A stretch of 64,000 nucleotides of DNA, taken from positions 1 to 64,000 of the forward strand of contig CAWAHE010000031.1 of assembly GCA_963781775.1 (NCBI GenBank), in the 5' to 3' direction. How positions within the stretch are numbered: position 1 is the stretch's first letter; the number at the start of each line of letters is the position of its first letter. A program made the translations under genes and the position numbers. A model generated the notes under the pieces. The model did no database searches, was not told where the DNA came from, and worked only from the letters and a program-made list of their open reading frames with translations. Of this stretch, positions 25,927 to 35,049 are shown one piece after another. Source of the DNA: CAVSRC01 sp963781775. Lineage in GTDB: Bacteria; Pseudomonadota; Alphaproteobacteria; Rhizobiales; Kaistiaceae.

Positions 25927-27027
25927 TTACTGGACGTTGGCGCCGACGACCGAGTCCCACTTGGTCTTGATCGGTTCACTTCCGGCGCCCTGCTCTTCCA
26001 GCGTCGGGAACTGCGCCTTGGCGTAGCCCTCGGCCGGCGGAAGCGCATCGAGCAGTTCCTTCGGGATCTTGTTTGCCTTGGCGAGGTCGTTGAAGCGGAT
26101 CGGGTGGCAATAGCCCTTCAGCCACAGCAACTGGCCTTCGTCGGAATAGAGATACTCCATCCACAGCTTGGCTGCGTTCGGATGCGGCGCGAAGGCGCTG
26201 ATGGCCTGGATATAGACACCCGCTATGACGCCGCTCTTTGGAACGATGACGTCGACCGGCGGATTGCCATTGACGCTGTCGCGCCACGCCAGACCGTTGT
26301 AGTCCCAGGCGACGATGACGGGCGTGGAACCCTGGGCCAGCGAAGCTGCCTTGCCGATGACCGGGACGAAGTTGCCCGCCTTGTTGAGCTTGGCGAAGAA
26401 CTCAAGGCCCTTGTTGCCGGCGTCAGCGCCGGCCGCACCGCCGGCCCCCACACCGGACGCATAAACGCCCTGCGTCGCCTGGTTCGAGGCGCGCGGGTCG
26501 CCGGCAAGCGCGACGGCATTCTTGAAGTCGCCGCCAAGCAGGTCCGGCCAGTCGGTCGGCGCGGTCTTGATGATGTCCTTGTTCACGACGAAGGACATCA
26601 CGCCGTAGTAGTCTCCGTACCAGGAGCCGTCGGCGTCCTTGGCGCTATCCGGGATCGTGTCCCAGGTGGCGACCTTGTATGGCTGGATCAGGCCTTCCTT
26701 CTTGGCGAGTGGGCCGTAGGACAGGCCGACGTCGATCACGTCGGGCGCCTGCGGGCCGGTATTGCCCTTGTTGGCCCGGATCGCCTCGACCTCGTCGGCC
26801 GAGCCGGCATCGGGGTTGAGCTCGTTGATCGCGATCCCCGGATACTTCGCCTTGAACCCGTCGATCACCGCGCCGTAGCCGCACCAGTCATGCGGCAGCG
26901 CGATGGTGGTCAGCGAGCCTTCCTTCTTGGCGGCGGCCACAAGATCGTCCATCGACGCCGCAAAGGAGGTGCTCGTCATGGCGCAGATAGCCAGCGCCGA
27001 TACTGTAGCCATCAGTGTCTTGGTCAT
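25927..27027 (-). CDS. ABC importer periplasmic binding protein, substrate unknown
   Basis: A 366-residue extracellular solute-binding protein of the Fe(III)/polyamine/phosphonate class. A signal peptide is clear (MTKTLMATVSALAICAMTS, cleavage near FAA). Typical class motifs are LVAAAKKEGSLTTIALPHD, VIVAWDYNGLAWRDSVNG and ISAFAPHPNAAKLWMEYLYS. It heads the four-gene importer operon. No paired tyrosine motif of a ferric-binding protein is obvious, so polyamine or another small solute is as likely as iron. Confidence 0.85.
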   Translation of the reverse strand: MTKTLMATVSALAICAMTSTSFAASMDDLVAAAKKEGSLTTIALPHDWCGYGAVIDGFKAKYPGIAINELNPDAGSADEVEAIRANKGNTGPQAPDVIDVGLSYGPLAKKEGLIQPYKVATWDTIPDSAKDADGSWYGDYYGVMSFVVNKDIIKTAPTDWPDLLGGDFKNAVALAGDPRASNQATQGVYASGVGAGGAAGADAGNKGLEFFAKLNKAGNFVPVIGKAASLAQGSTPVIVAWDYNGLAWRDSVNGNPPVDVIVPKSGVIAGVYIQAISAFAPHPNAAKLWMEYLYSDEGQLLWLKGYCHPIRFNDLAKANKIPKELLDALPPAEGYAKAQFPTLEEQGAGSEPIKTKWDSVVGANVQ

Positions 27028-27255
27028 CGTGTTTCCCCATCAACCGTTGGTGTTCTTCCCTGCCGGGCTCCCTTTCGGCACCCGAACTCGCAACGGCGCT
27101 GCTAGCACCGCTGTCTGACGTTTGCGTGTCACGCCGAAATGCCGCCCTCCGTCCCTCAAATCCTGCCAAACGTTATGACCAAATCCGCCCGTCCGCCAGC
27201 CCATTGAGCCCGCCAGAACGGTCCCTTTCGTCGATTAGCCGGCAAAGTCTGCGGC

Positions 27256-27295
27256 CAAAAAGAGACGCCGACCCCGCGGCGAAGAGGTCGGCGTC
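27256..27295 (-). terminator. Rho-independent-type terminator of the EamA gene
   Basis: GACGCCGACC and GGTCGGCGTC form a perfect 10-bp stem with a 12-base loop. On the minus strand the stem is followed by TCTTTTTGG. It would stop leftward transcripts from the EamA gene before the importer operon. Confidence 0.7.
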
Positions 27296-27480
27296 AAAAT
27301 GCTGGCCGGAAACGTGTCCGTCCGTTTACGCGCATTTACAAAAACCCGGGACCGCGCGGCGGCAGGGGCTTGCCTGGCGGCCGGGCATCAGGAACCCGCA
27401 AGCGAACACCCTGCGGCGGCGCGTGGTGCGGGCAAAACCGTGAAGCGCCCGCCATCTGTCGATTCCGTCTCCCTGACGCC

Positions 27481-27506
27481 CTGTCATTAGCCGGGACAAA
27501 TGACAG
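27481..27506. repeat. 8-bp inverted repeat (possible operator)
   Basis: CTGTCATT, ten bases, then AATGACAG form a perfect dyad 79 bases past the end of the EamA gene. There is no T-run. Its role is unknown. Confidence 0.3.
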
Positions 27507-27584
27507 ATCGATTTCGGTTCGGCGACGGGGTGGTGACCGGGCCTTGGTGTGACGACTTATCCACAGGCGAACGGCGGGCGGTCC

Positions 27585-28421
27585 TCAGGCGCTGCCTGTC
27601 TTGACCAGCACCAGTCCGGCCACGACGAGAGCGGCCGCCAGCCAGCGCAGCTTCCCGAATTTCTCGTGCAGGAAGATCGCGCCAATCGCGGTGGCGAAGA
27701 GAACCGAGCTCTCGCGGACCGCGGCGACCGCACCGATTGGGGCAATCGTCATCGCCCACAGCGCGACGGCGTAGGCGCCATAGCCCATGGCGCCGCCGAT
27801 CAGCGCCACGGGTACGCGCTTCGTTATGCCATCTATGATCACCCGGCCCTGGATGAGGTACTGGCCCACGACCGTGGCGACGCCACCGCCAAAGAGAATC
27901 CAGGCGACATAGGTGGCGGGCGCGCCGCTGGCGCGCGCGCCCAGCCCGTCGACGAGCGTGTAGGCGGCAATGACGAATGCATTGCTCACCGCTGCGGCGA
28001 CGCCGCGGTGCTGCCGCCTGAGCCCGTCAGCGCCCAGCGAAACGATGCCAGTCGCGACGACGACGACACCGATCAGCACGTTCCTGCTGGCCGGCTCGAC
28101 GAAGGCGATGGCGGCGATGGTCACGATTAACGGCGCCAGACCGCGCATGATCGGATAGGCCACGGACAGTTCGCCATGCCGGTAGGCGCGCGCGATCAGT
28201 GCGTAGTAGGCAAAGTGGATGGCGCTCGAGCCCAACAGATAGGGCACGGCGGCCAGTTTCAGCGGGGGCAGGAACGGCGTCAGCACGATGCCAACCACGG
28301 CGCCACCGGCTGCCATGGCAATGGCGGCGGCGCTCCGGTCCGGGTCGCGGCGGACCAGGGCGTTCCAGCCAGCGTGCAGCACGGCCGCCGCCAGGAGCGC
28401 GAAAAAGACCCCGAGGCTCAT
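27585..28421 (-). CDS. EamA/DMT-family transporter
   Basis: A 278-residue inner-membrane protein with about ten hydrophobic segments in two similar halves, as in EamA drug/metabolite transporters. Recognisable parts are LHAGWNALVRR near the N-terminus and ESSVLFATAIGAIFLHEKFG in the second half. Substrates of this family are metabolites or drugs and cannot be inferred. It is divergent from the PilZ gene. Confidence 0.85.
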   Translation of the reverse strand: MSLGVFFALLAAAVLHAGWNALVRRDPDRSAAAIAMAAGGAVVGIVLTPFLPPLKLAAVPYLLGSSAIHFAYYALIARAYRHGELSVAYPIMRGLAPLIVTIAAIAFVEPASRNVLIGVVVVATGIVSLGADGLRRQHRGVAAAVSNAFVIAAYTLVDGLGARASGAPATYVAWILFGGGVATVVGQYLIQGRVIIDGITKRVPVALIGGAMGYGAYAVALWAMTIAPIGAVAAVRESSVLFATAIGAIFLHEKFGKLRWLAAALVVAGLVLVKTGSA

Positions 28422-28592
28422 GCCGACCCCCGCACGATCATCAGACGGCTACGACTACAAGGCTTTTGGCGACCGGCAGCTCGAGCATCGGGAACCATGA
28501 AAGAATCGAAAGATGCAATCGATTTACCGTCCGGCAACCATTAAGTCGCATGAATTTGGTACCGCCTTGCCGGGGGGCGCCGAAGGAGCGCC

Positions 28593-28889
28593 ATGGACGC
28601 CGCTGCCAATCAACCCGTTGATCGCGTGGAGGGCCGCAAAGAGCGGCGCATGCGCACCCTGAAGGGCGCGCAAATCGTGTTCAACGGGGGCCGATCGGTA
28701 TTCGACTGCACGGTGCGCAATCTGTCACCGAGCGGAGCGATGCTCGAAATTCCGAGCATGCTCGGCATACCCCCGAAATTCGAGATCGTGATGGAACATG
28801 CCACCGCCCGGCGACCGTGCACGATCCGGTGGCACACCGACCGGTTGATTGGCGTCCACTTCGACGACGCGCCGGCAGCCGCCGCCTGA
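28593..28889 (+). CDS. PilZ-domain protein
   Basis: A 98-residue single-domain protein. The c-di-GMP-binding signatures are both visible: RKERR at residues 15-19 and NLSPSG near residue 44. It is probably a cytoplasmic c-di-GMP receptor adaptor. The ATG has AAGGAG upstream. No partner gene is evident next to it. Confidence 0.85.
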   Translation: MDAAANQPVDRVEGRKERRMRTLKGAQIVFNGGRSVFDCTVRNLSPSGAMLEIPSMLGIPPKFEIVMEHATARRPCTIRWHTDRLIGVHFDDAPAAAA

Positions 28890-28984
28890 ACCTGGCAAAA
28901 GGGCGACCTTTCGGCGAGGCGTCCAAATCTGCTAGGGTTGGTGGACACACACGCTCCGCCACCTTTCCCACCCGGAACCCTATC

Positions 28985-29896
28985 ATGCAGACACCCCTCA
29001 CCGGCCTCTGGCCGCCGGCTTCGACACCTTTCGCCGCCAATGGCGCGGTCGATGCGAAACGGCTTGTGCGCCGCTGTCGCGGCATGCTCGCCGACGGCGC
29101 TTCCGGCCTGGCCGTACTGGGCACGACGAGCGAGGCCAACTCCCTGACGCTTGCCGAGCGCCGGGGTGTGATCGACGCCTTGCTCGAAGACGGGGTCGCC
29201 GCCAACCAGTTGTTGCCGGGAACAGGCGCCTGCGCGATCGACGACGCGGTCGCCCTTTCCAAATATGCCGGCGAGGCCGGCTGCGCCGGAGTGCTGCTGC
29301 TGCCGCCGTTCTATTACAAGAACGTCTCCGACGACGGACTCTTCGCCTTCGTTGCCGCGGTGATCGAGCGGTGTGGGCCAAAAGTGCCGCGCATCATGCT
29401 CTACCATTTCCCGCAAATGGCGGCGGCCGGTTGGTCCAACGAGCTGGTCGGACGGCTGATCGAGGCTTTTCCCGGCGTCGTCGTCGGCATGAAGGATTCG
29501 TCGGGCGACGCCGAGCACACCAAGTCGGTGATCGATGCCTTCCCCGACTTCTGGATGTTCCCGGGCGCCGAGGTCTATTTGCTGAAGGCCCTGCAATGGG
29601 GCGCCGTCGGCTGCATCTCGGCGACCGCCAATGTCAACGCGCGCGGCATCGCCCAGTTGATCGCCCGGCAGCACGAACCGGACGCGCAGGCGCGCCAGGA
29701 GGAACTGACCGCGATCCGCCGCTGTTTCGACGGCTTCGCGACCGTGTCGGCGGTGAAGGCGGTGATCGCGGCGCAAACCGGCGACGCCGAATGGCGGCGC
29801 GTGCGACCGCCCCTCATGGCGCTAACCGATGCCGAACGCGAGACGCTTCTGGCGCGGCCGGCGCTGGCGAAATTCCTGGAGGCCGTCGCGGCCTGA
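28985..29896 (+). CDS. DapA/NAL-family lyase (dihydrodipicolinate synthase-like)
   Basis: A 303-residue TIM-barrel class I aldolase. The Schiff-base Lys lies in GVVVGMKDSSGD, the tyrosine in PRIMLYHFPQ, and the keto-acid loop reads GTTSEANSLT rather than the usual GTTGE. It makes or cleaves a pyruvate-derived C-C bond, but the product is unknown; catabolic aldolases share this fold. Its stop is 3 bases from the end of the convergent PuuE-like gene. Confidence 0.82.
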   Translation: MQTPLTGLWPPASTPFAANGAVDAKRLVRRCRGMLADGASGLAVLGTTSEANSLTLAERRGVIDALLEDGVAANQLLPGTGACAIDDAVALSKYAGEAGCAGVLLLPPFYYKNVSDDGLFAFVAAVIERCGPKVPRIMLYHFPQMAAAGWSNELVGRLIEAFPGVVVGMKDSSGDAEHTKSVIDAFPDFWMFPGAEVYLLKALQWGAVGCISATANVNARGIAQLIARQHEPDAQARQEELTAIRRCFDGFATVSAVKAVIAAQTGDAEWRRVRPPLMALTDAERETLLARPALAKFLEAVAA

Positions 29897-29899
29897 TCG

Positions 29900-30811
29900 T
29901 CAGGCCGGTTTGTGGTGCGCGTGCCAGTGCCAGGCGATGTCGATGCGCCGCGGCAGCCAGACCTTGTCCTTCGCCGCCACGTAGTCGATGAAGCGGGCCA
30001 GCGCCGCGGTGCGGTTCGGGCGGCCGACCAGCCGGCAATGCAACCCGACCGACATCATCTTGGGCGCGCCCTTCTCGCCTTCCGCCCACAGATAGTCGAA
30101 GCCGTCCTTCAGGTAAGTGAAGAACTGGTCGCCTGAGTTGAAGCCCTGCGGGCTGGCGAAACGCATGTCGTTGGCGTCGAGCGTGTACGGGATGATCAGG
30201 AACGGACCGTGCGGTCCGGGGATCCAATAGGGCAAATCGTCGGCGTAGGTGTCCGAGCAATAGACGAAGCCGCCCTCCTCCGACGCGAGCTTGATCGTGT
30301 GGAGCGACGAGCGGCCGGTATAGATGCCGAGCGGCCGCGCACCCGTGACCTGTTCGTGGATGCGGACCGCCTCCATCAGGTCCTTGCGTTCCTCCGCTTC
30401 TGAATGGTCCTTGTAGTCGATCCACCTGAGACCGTGGCTGGCGATCTCCCAGTCGGCCTCCTTCATGGCGGCGACGGCATCGGGATTGCGGGCAAGCGCG
30501 GTCGCTACGCCATACACCGTCGGCTGGATGCCGCGGTCCGTGAACAGGCGCCACAGGCGCCAGAAGCCGGCGCGCGACCCATATTCGTAAATCGACTCCA
30601 TGTTCATGTGGCGCATGCCGGGCCACGGCTGCGCGCCGACGATCTCCGACAGGAACGCCTCGGAGGCCGCGTCACCGTGCAGGATGTTGTTCTCGCCGCC
30701 CTCCTCGTAGTTCACGACGAACTGGATCGCGACGTTGGCGCCTTTCGGCCATTTCGGGTCGGGCGGATTGCGCCCATATCCGATCATGTCGCGCGGGTAA
30801 GGGTCGGTCAT
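29900..30811 (-). CDS. puuE: PuuE-like allantoinase / polysaccharide deacetylase-fold protein
   Basis: A 303-residue NodB-fold protein with the start seen in cofactor-independent allantoinases: YPRDMIGYGRNPPDPKWP, then FVVNYEEGGENN. Further motifs are EIASHGLRWIDY and CSDTYADDLPYW. PuuE hydrolyses allantoin to allantoate. No other purine genes are in the window, so a related amidase is possible. The ATG at 30811 has AGAGGA upstream. Confidence 0.75.
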   Translation of the reverse strand: MTDPYPRDMIGYGRNPPDPKWPKGANVAIQFVVNYEEGGENNILHGDAASEAFLSEIVGAQPWPGMRHMNMESIYEYGSRAGFWRLWRLFTDRGIQPTVYGVATALARNPDAVAAMKEADWEIASHGLRWIDYKDHSEAEERKDLMEAVRIHEQVTGARPLGIYTGRSSLHTIKLASEEGGFVYCSDTYADDLPYWIPGPHGPFLIIPYTLDANDMRFASPQGFNSGDQFFTYLKDGFDYLWAEGEKGAPKMMSVGLHCRLVGRPNRTAALARFIDYVAAKDKVWLPRRIDIAWHWHAHHKPA

Positions 30812-30912
30812 GGAAGCGTCCTCTGCCGGTCGATTCTGTCGATATTCTAGTGGGCCACGCCGGAAATCGAGTTGCCCGCCCAGCGTTCGCTGCGCCGGGA
30901 ACTGCACATGGT

Positions 30913-30928
30913 TAATCCATCGTTAACG
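30913..30928 (+). promoter_or_regulatory. Candidate CtrA box (TTAA-N7-TTAAC)
   Basis: TTAA, seven bases, then TTAAC is an exact match to the full CtrA recognition pattern of alphaproteobacteria. It lies 63 bases before the small gene at 30991 and about 100 bases upstream of the divergent puuE-like gene. TTAA is scarce in DNA this GC-rich. Confidence 0.6.
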
Positions 30929-30990
30929 ATCCGCGCCCAAGCTTCCCACTGGTTTCATTCGAGATTCGAACCATCATCGGGACGCGAAAC

Positions 30991-31185
30991 ATGAGCAAGA
31001 AAAGGACCATGACGGCGGACGACCTCGCCCATGAGGCCGAGCTTAATGAGCAGATCGTCCGGATGCGCGAGATGCTGAGGCTGATGGCGCCGGAAACGGG
31101 CGCCGTGGCGCTCGGCGCGATCCGCAATGCATTTCCGGATGTTCCGCTGGCCAAACGCGTTCTCGCTCTCAGAGACTACCGCTAG
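30991..31185 (+). CDS. Small hypothetical protein behind a CtrA-type box
   Basis: A 64-residue acidic/basic protein, MSKKRTMTADDLAHEAELNE at its start, largely helical by composition and with no membrane segment. I recognise no family. Its case as a real gene rests on an ATG start, the candidate CtrA box 63 bases upstream and a stop that just overlaps the end of convergent pssA. There is no strong ribosome-binding site. Confidence 0.5.
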   Translation: MSKKRTMTADDLAHEAELNEQIVRMREMLRLMAPETGAVALGAIRNAFPDVPLAKRVLALRDYR

Positions 31186-32015
31186 TCGTCGACCTTGCCC
31201 TCGTCCGGGCCAGCTGCTTGCGCATCGGCACGCAGGTGGCTCTGGTACGAATTCCAGGACAGTGGCAGGCAAGCGAGATAGGCGAGCGTCAACACCATCA
31301 TCGTCGCCCACGGGAAGCTCGCCAGAAACGCTACGATGAGAACGCCGGCGACGAACAGCGGCGCCACCAGATCGCGCGAAATCCGCGCACCGATAATCTT
31401 GCCCGACCAGGTTGGCACGCGCGACACCATCAGCAGCCCGATCGCCACGGTGTAGATCAGGACGACCGGCGCGGTCAGGAACCCGTGCGGGATGGCGACG
31501 AACTCCACGTAGACCGGCAGCATGACGATCATCGCGCCGGCCGGCGCCGGAACGCCGACGAAGAAACCGCCATGCCAGTCCGGCTTGTCGGTCGCATCGA
31601 GGGCAACGTTGAAGCGGGCCAGACGCAGCGCCGCGCAGATCGTGAAGATCAGCGCCGCCATCCAGCCGACCGAGCGCAACTCGCCGAGCGTCCATACGTA
31701 GAGCAGGATCGCGGGCGCCACGCCGAAATTGAGAAAGTCGGTGATCGAGTCGAGTTCCGCGCCGAAGCGCGAGGTCGACTTGAGGAAGCGCGCCATGCGG
31801 CCGTCGATGCCGTCGAGCGCCGCGGCCACCGCGATCAGCGCCACGGCAAACTCGAACTGGTGCTCGACCGACATGCGGATCGAGGTGAGCCCGGCGCAGA
31901 GCGCCAGCAGGGTCACCAGGTTGGGCAGAACCAGCCGCACCGGCACCTGCGGTAGTGGCCTCAGCCGCTTGCGGCCATTGGGATCCTCGGGATCAAAGGG
32001 CTGGAACAGCGACAT
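31182..32015 (-). CDS. pssA: Phosphatidylserine synthase PssA
   Basis: A CDP-alcohol phosphatidyltransferase of about 277 residues with multiple membrane helices. The catalytic pattern DG-x2-AR-x8-G-x3-D-x3-D is intact in DGIDGRMARFLKSTSRFGAE followed by LDSITD. It makes phosphatidylserine from CDP-diacylglycerol and serine, the substrate for Psd next door. The ATG at 32015 is preferred; a TTG at 32024 would overlap psd. Confidence 0.93.
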   Translation of the reverse strand: MSLFQPFDPEDPNGRKRLRPLPQVPVRLVLPNLVTLLALCAGLTSIRMSVEHQFEFAVALIAVAAALDGIDGRMARFLKSTSRFGAELDSITDFLNFGVAPAILLYVWTLGELRSVGWMAALIFTICAALRLARFNVALDATDKPDWHGGFFVGVPAPAGAMIVMLPVYVEFVAIPHGFLTAPVVLIYTVAIGLLMVSRVPTWSGKIIGARISRDLVAPLFVAGVLIVAFLASFPWATMMVLTLAYLACLPLSWNSYQSHLRADAQAAGPDEGKVDD

Positions 32016-32020
32016 CGCGC

Positions 32021-32758
32021 TCAATCGATGCGTACGCGGCGCTCGGCCATCTCATCGCCGAAGCGCGCGATGACCGTCTCGCCGGCGATGGCCGTCTGTC
32101 CCTCGGCAACCACGACGTTTGCAGCGACCGGCAGATAGACGTCGACGCGCGAACCGAAGCGGATCAGGCCGATGCGCTCGCCGGGCGCAAGGTCGTCGCC
32201 TTCGCCGATGAAACAGGCAATGCGCCGCGCGATCAGGCCTGCGATCTGCACGACACCCACCGGACCGTGCCGCGTGTCGAGCACGATGCCGTTGCGCTCG
32301 TTGCCTTCGCTGGCCTTGTCGAGCTCGGCGTTGAGGAACTTGCCGGGCGTATAGACCACTGCCCTGACCGTGCCGGCGAGCGGCGCCCGGTTCACATGGC
32401 AGTCGAACACGCTCATGAAGATCGAAACGCGACGGCGGCTTTGCTCACCGAGCCCGAGTTCCTTCGGCGCGACTCCGATCGCGACGGCCGACACGCGGCC
32501 GTCCGCCGGGCTGACGACCAGATCGCCGCCAAGCGGCGTCACGCGTTTCGGATCGCGGAAGAAATACGTGCACCATGCCGTCAGGATCAGGCCGATCCAG
32601 AAGATGGGCTGCCAGAACCAGCCGAAAAACAGCGCGACAAACAGCAGGACGGCGATGAACGGGAAGCCCTCGCGCCGGATGGGCACGAGCATGTTCCGGA
32701 TCGAGTTCGAGGACGGATTCCATGGCTTTTCCCGCGCGAATTCGGGCCTAGAAAGCAT
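32021..32758 (-). CDS. psd: Phosphatidylserine decarboxylase Psd
   Basis: A 245-residue pyruvoyl enzyme of the short (type II) form. The self-cleavage site is RFGSRVDVYL (Gly-Ser), and the proenzyme motifs VSPADGRVSAV and NRAPLAGTV are present. An N-terminal pair of hydrophobic segments anchors it. It turns phosphatidylserine into phosphatidylethanolamine. It begins 33 bases after the Atm1-type gene and is followed by pssA. Confidence 0.93.
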   Translation of the reverse strand: MLSRPEFAREKPWNPSSNSIRNMLVPIRREGFPFIAVLLFVALFFGWFWQPIFWIGLILTAWCTYFFRDPKRVTPLGGDLVVSPADGRVSAVAIGVAPKELGLGEQSRRRVSIFMSVFDCHVNRAPLAGTVRAVVYTPGKFLNAELDKASEGNERNGIVLDTRHGPVGVVQIAGLIARRIACFIGEGDDLAPGERIGLIRFGSRVDVYLPVAANVVVAEGQTAIAGETVIARFGDEMAERRVRID

Positions 32759-32791
32759 GGAAAGCAGGCAAATGAAAGCTGGCGCTTTCGG

Positions 32792-34729
32792 CTACTCGGC
32801 GGGCACCACCTCGGCCTCGCGGGCACGCGGCCTGGCGTGGTCGGTGGCCTCGATCTCCTCCACCGCGCGCAGCGCCTCAGCGGCCTCGGCCGCCTGGCGC
32901 TGGCGGTTCCACATCGAGGCGTAGAGCCCCTCCCCGGCCAGCAGCCCGTCGTGGGTGCCGCGCTCGACGATGATGCCCTCGTCGAGCACGATGATTTCGT
33001 CGGCGTGGACGATGGTGGACAGACGGTGGGCGATGACCAGCGTCGTGCGGTCACGCGATACCCGGTCGAGGGCCGCCTGAATCTCGCGCTCGGTATGGAT
33101 GTCGAGCGCCGAGGTTGCTTCATCCAGAAGCAGAATCGGCGGCGCCTTGAGGACCGTCCGGGCAATGGCGACGCGCTGCTTTTCGCCGCCGGAAAGCTTC
33201 AGCCCGCGCTCGCCGACCTCGGTGTCGTAGCCATCGGGAAGCTTTGCTACGAAATCGGCGATCTGGGCCGTCCGCGCCGCCGCCCTGACTTCCTCATCGC
33301 TGGCGTCGGGCCTGCCGTAGCGGACGTTGTAGGCGATCGTGTCGTTGAACAGGACGGTGTCCTGCGGAACCATGCCGATCGCCGCGCGCAGCGACTCCTG
33401 GGTGACGTCGCGGATGTCCTGACCGTCGATGGTGATGCGTCCCCCGGTCACGTCGTAGAAGCGGAACAGCAGCCGCGAGATGGTCGACTTGCCTGCGCCC
33501 GACGGCCCGACGATCGCGACGGTTCGGCCCGGCGGCACGTCGAAACTGACGCCGTTCAGAATGGCGCGCGTCGTCTCGTAGTGGAACGACACGTTCTCGA
33601 AACGCACCCGACCGCCCGTCACTGCCAGCGGGCCGGCGCCCGGCCGGTCGACGATTTCGGGCGCAACGTCGAGCAGGTCGAACATCGCTTCAACGTCGAT
33701 GAGGCCCTGTTTGATCTCGCGATAGACCATGCCGATGAAGTTCAGCGGGATCGACAGTTGCATGAGCAGCGCGTTGATCAGGACGAAATCGCCGATCGTC
33801 TGCTCACCGCGCATGACCGCGGCGCCCGACATGACCATGCAGATCGTCATGCCGGCGGTGAAGATCACCACCTGGCCGATATTCAGAAAGGCCAGCGAGG
33901 TCCAGATCTTGATCGCGGCGCTCTCGTAGCGCGCCATCGCCCGGTCGAAGCGGCCCGCCTCCATCTTCTCGTTGCCGAAGTACTTGACCGTCTCGAAGTT
34001 GAGCAGCGAGTCGATCGCCTTGGAGTGGGCGTCCTGATCGGACTGGTTCATGGCGCGGCGAATCTTGATGCGCCAGTTCGACGCTTTCACCGTGAACCAG
34101 ACGTAGAGCACGACCGTGACGGCGATCACGGCCAGATACACCCAGTCGAACTGATACGTAATGATCGCGGCGGCGAGCGCGAACTCGAAGAAGGTCGGCA
34201 GCGTGTTGAGGATCGTGAAGCGGACGACCGTCTCTATGCCGTTGACGCCGCGTTCGATGATGCGCGACAGGCCGCCGGTGCGGCGCTGAAGGTGATAGCG
34301 CAAGGACAGTTCGTGCATGTGCACGAAGGTCCGGTACGCGAGGTTGCGCACGGCGTACTGGCCGACCCGCGCGAAGAGGGCATCGCGCAGGTTGTTGAAC
34401 ACGTTCACCAGGATGCGGCCGACGCCGTAGGCAATGACCAGCATGATCGGCACGGCGAACACGACGGAAAGGCCGACCGTCGGCGAACCGTCGGCGCCGG
34501 GCGTGGGCGGCGATGTCAGGCCGTCAGTTGCCCACTTGTAGGTATACGGGACAAGCACGGTGATGATCTTGGCGGCGACCAGAACGCCCAGCGCGAGCGC
34601 GACGCGAAGCTTGAGGTCCGGCCGCGCGCTCGGCCACATGAAGGGCCAGAGGTCGCGCAGCGTCGCGAGCATCGTCTTCTGCCGGACGGGGATCGTCTCC
34701 GGCCTGGGGGCGTCGTCGACGATGCTCAC
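32792..34729 (-). CDS. Atm1/HMT1-type ABC exporter (half transporter)
   Basis: A 645-residue fusion of a six-helix membrane domain and an ATPase. Motifs: Walker A VGPSGAGKSTISR, signature LSGGEKQRVAIART, Walker B ILLLDEATSALD and switch His VIAHRLST. The membrane half matches the mitochondrial Atm1 class (TYKWATDGL, RTGGLSRIIERG). Bacterial Atm1 proteins export glutathione conjugates or metals. The GTG at 34729 overlaps the arsR stop (GTGA) and has GGAGG five bases upstream. Confidence 0.9.
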   Translation of the reverse strand: MSIVDDAPRPETIPVRQKTMLATLRDLWPFMWPSARPDLKLRVALALGVLVAAKIITVLVPYTYKWATDGLTSPPTPGADGSPTVGLSVVFAVPIMLVIAYGVGRILVNVFNNLRDALFARVGQYAVRNLAYRTFVHMHELSLRYHLQRRTGGLSRIIERGVNGIETVVRFTILNTLPTFFEFALAAAIITYQFDWVYLAVIAVTVVLYVWFTVKASNWRIKIRRAMNQSDQDAHSKAIDSLLNFETVKYFGNEKMEAGRFDRAMARYESAAIKIWTSLAFLNIGQVVIFTAGMTICMVMSGAAVMRGEQTIGDFVLINALLMQLSIPLNFIGMVYREIKQGLIDVEAMFDLLDVAPEIVDRPGAGPLAVTGGRVRFENVSFHYETTRAILNGVSFDVPPGRTVAIVGPSGAGKSTISRLLFRFYDVTGGRITIDGQDIRDVTQESLRAAIGMVPQDTVLFNDTIAYNVRYGRPDASDEEVRAAARTAQIADFVAKLPDGYDTEVGERGLKLSGGEKQRVAIARTVLKAPPILLLDEATSALDIHTEREIQAALDRVSRDRTTLVIAHRLSTIVHADEIIVLDEGIIVERGTHDGLLAGEGLYASMWNRQRQAAEAAEALRAVEEIEATDHARPRAREAEVVPAE

Positions 34730-35046
34730 GCGCTCGCCTCCGCAGTCACCATGGCCGCCACGCTGAGGCTGGTCATGGCCTCCGCAACCGAGGCCAGCGC
34801 GGCGCGGTCGAGGCAATAGCAGGAGCGCGGCCCGGAAATCTCGCCACGGATCAGGCCGGCCTCGCGCAGAACCTTGAGATGCTGGGAAACCGTCGATTGG
34901 GCGAGCGGCAGACCGCGCACGATGTCGCCGCAGCAGCAGCCATCTCCACCGACTTTCATCAGGGCGCGCACGATCCCCAGACGGGCCGGATGAGCCAAAG
35001 CCTTGATCCGCCGCGCCAGCACGCGATCGTCCGTCTCGAAAGCCAT
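34726..35046 (-). CDS. ArsR/SmtB-family metal-responsive repressor
   Basis: A 106-residue winged-helix repressor: HPARLGIVRAL, then the recognition helix PLAQSTVSQHLKVLREAGLI. A cluster GDGCCCGD near residue 36 and RSCYCLD near residue 88 offer several cysteines for As(III), Sb(III) or soft-metal binding. It is cotranscribed with the Atm1-type exporter through a 4-base overlap. A perfect dyad just before its start codon is its probable operator. Confidence 0.9.
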   Translation of the reverse strand: MAFETDDRVLARRIKALAHPARLGIVRALMKVGGDGCCCGDIVRGLPLAQSTVSQHLKVLREAGLIRGEISGPRSCYCLDRAALASVAEAMTSLSVAAMVTAEASA

Positions 35047-35049
35047 CGT

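Larger units (their letters stand above)
27028..27584. other. Intergenic region with a hairpin terminator and a dyad
   Basis: This 557-bp stretch lies between the EamA gene (leftward) and the binding-protein gene (leftward). It should hold the promoter of the importer operon. A terminator-like hairpin (27264-27295) and a small dyad (27481-27506) are listed separately. Short open frames here have no recognisable features, and I call none. Confidence 0.55.

Noticed and set aside
31955..34819. A 954-codon open frame on the plus strand
   Set aside because: It is antisense to pssA, psd and the Atm1-type gene. High GC leaves the opposite strand open. Its translation is charged and low in hydrophobic structure and matches no family.
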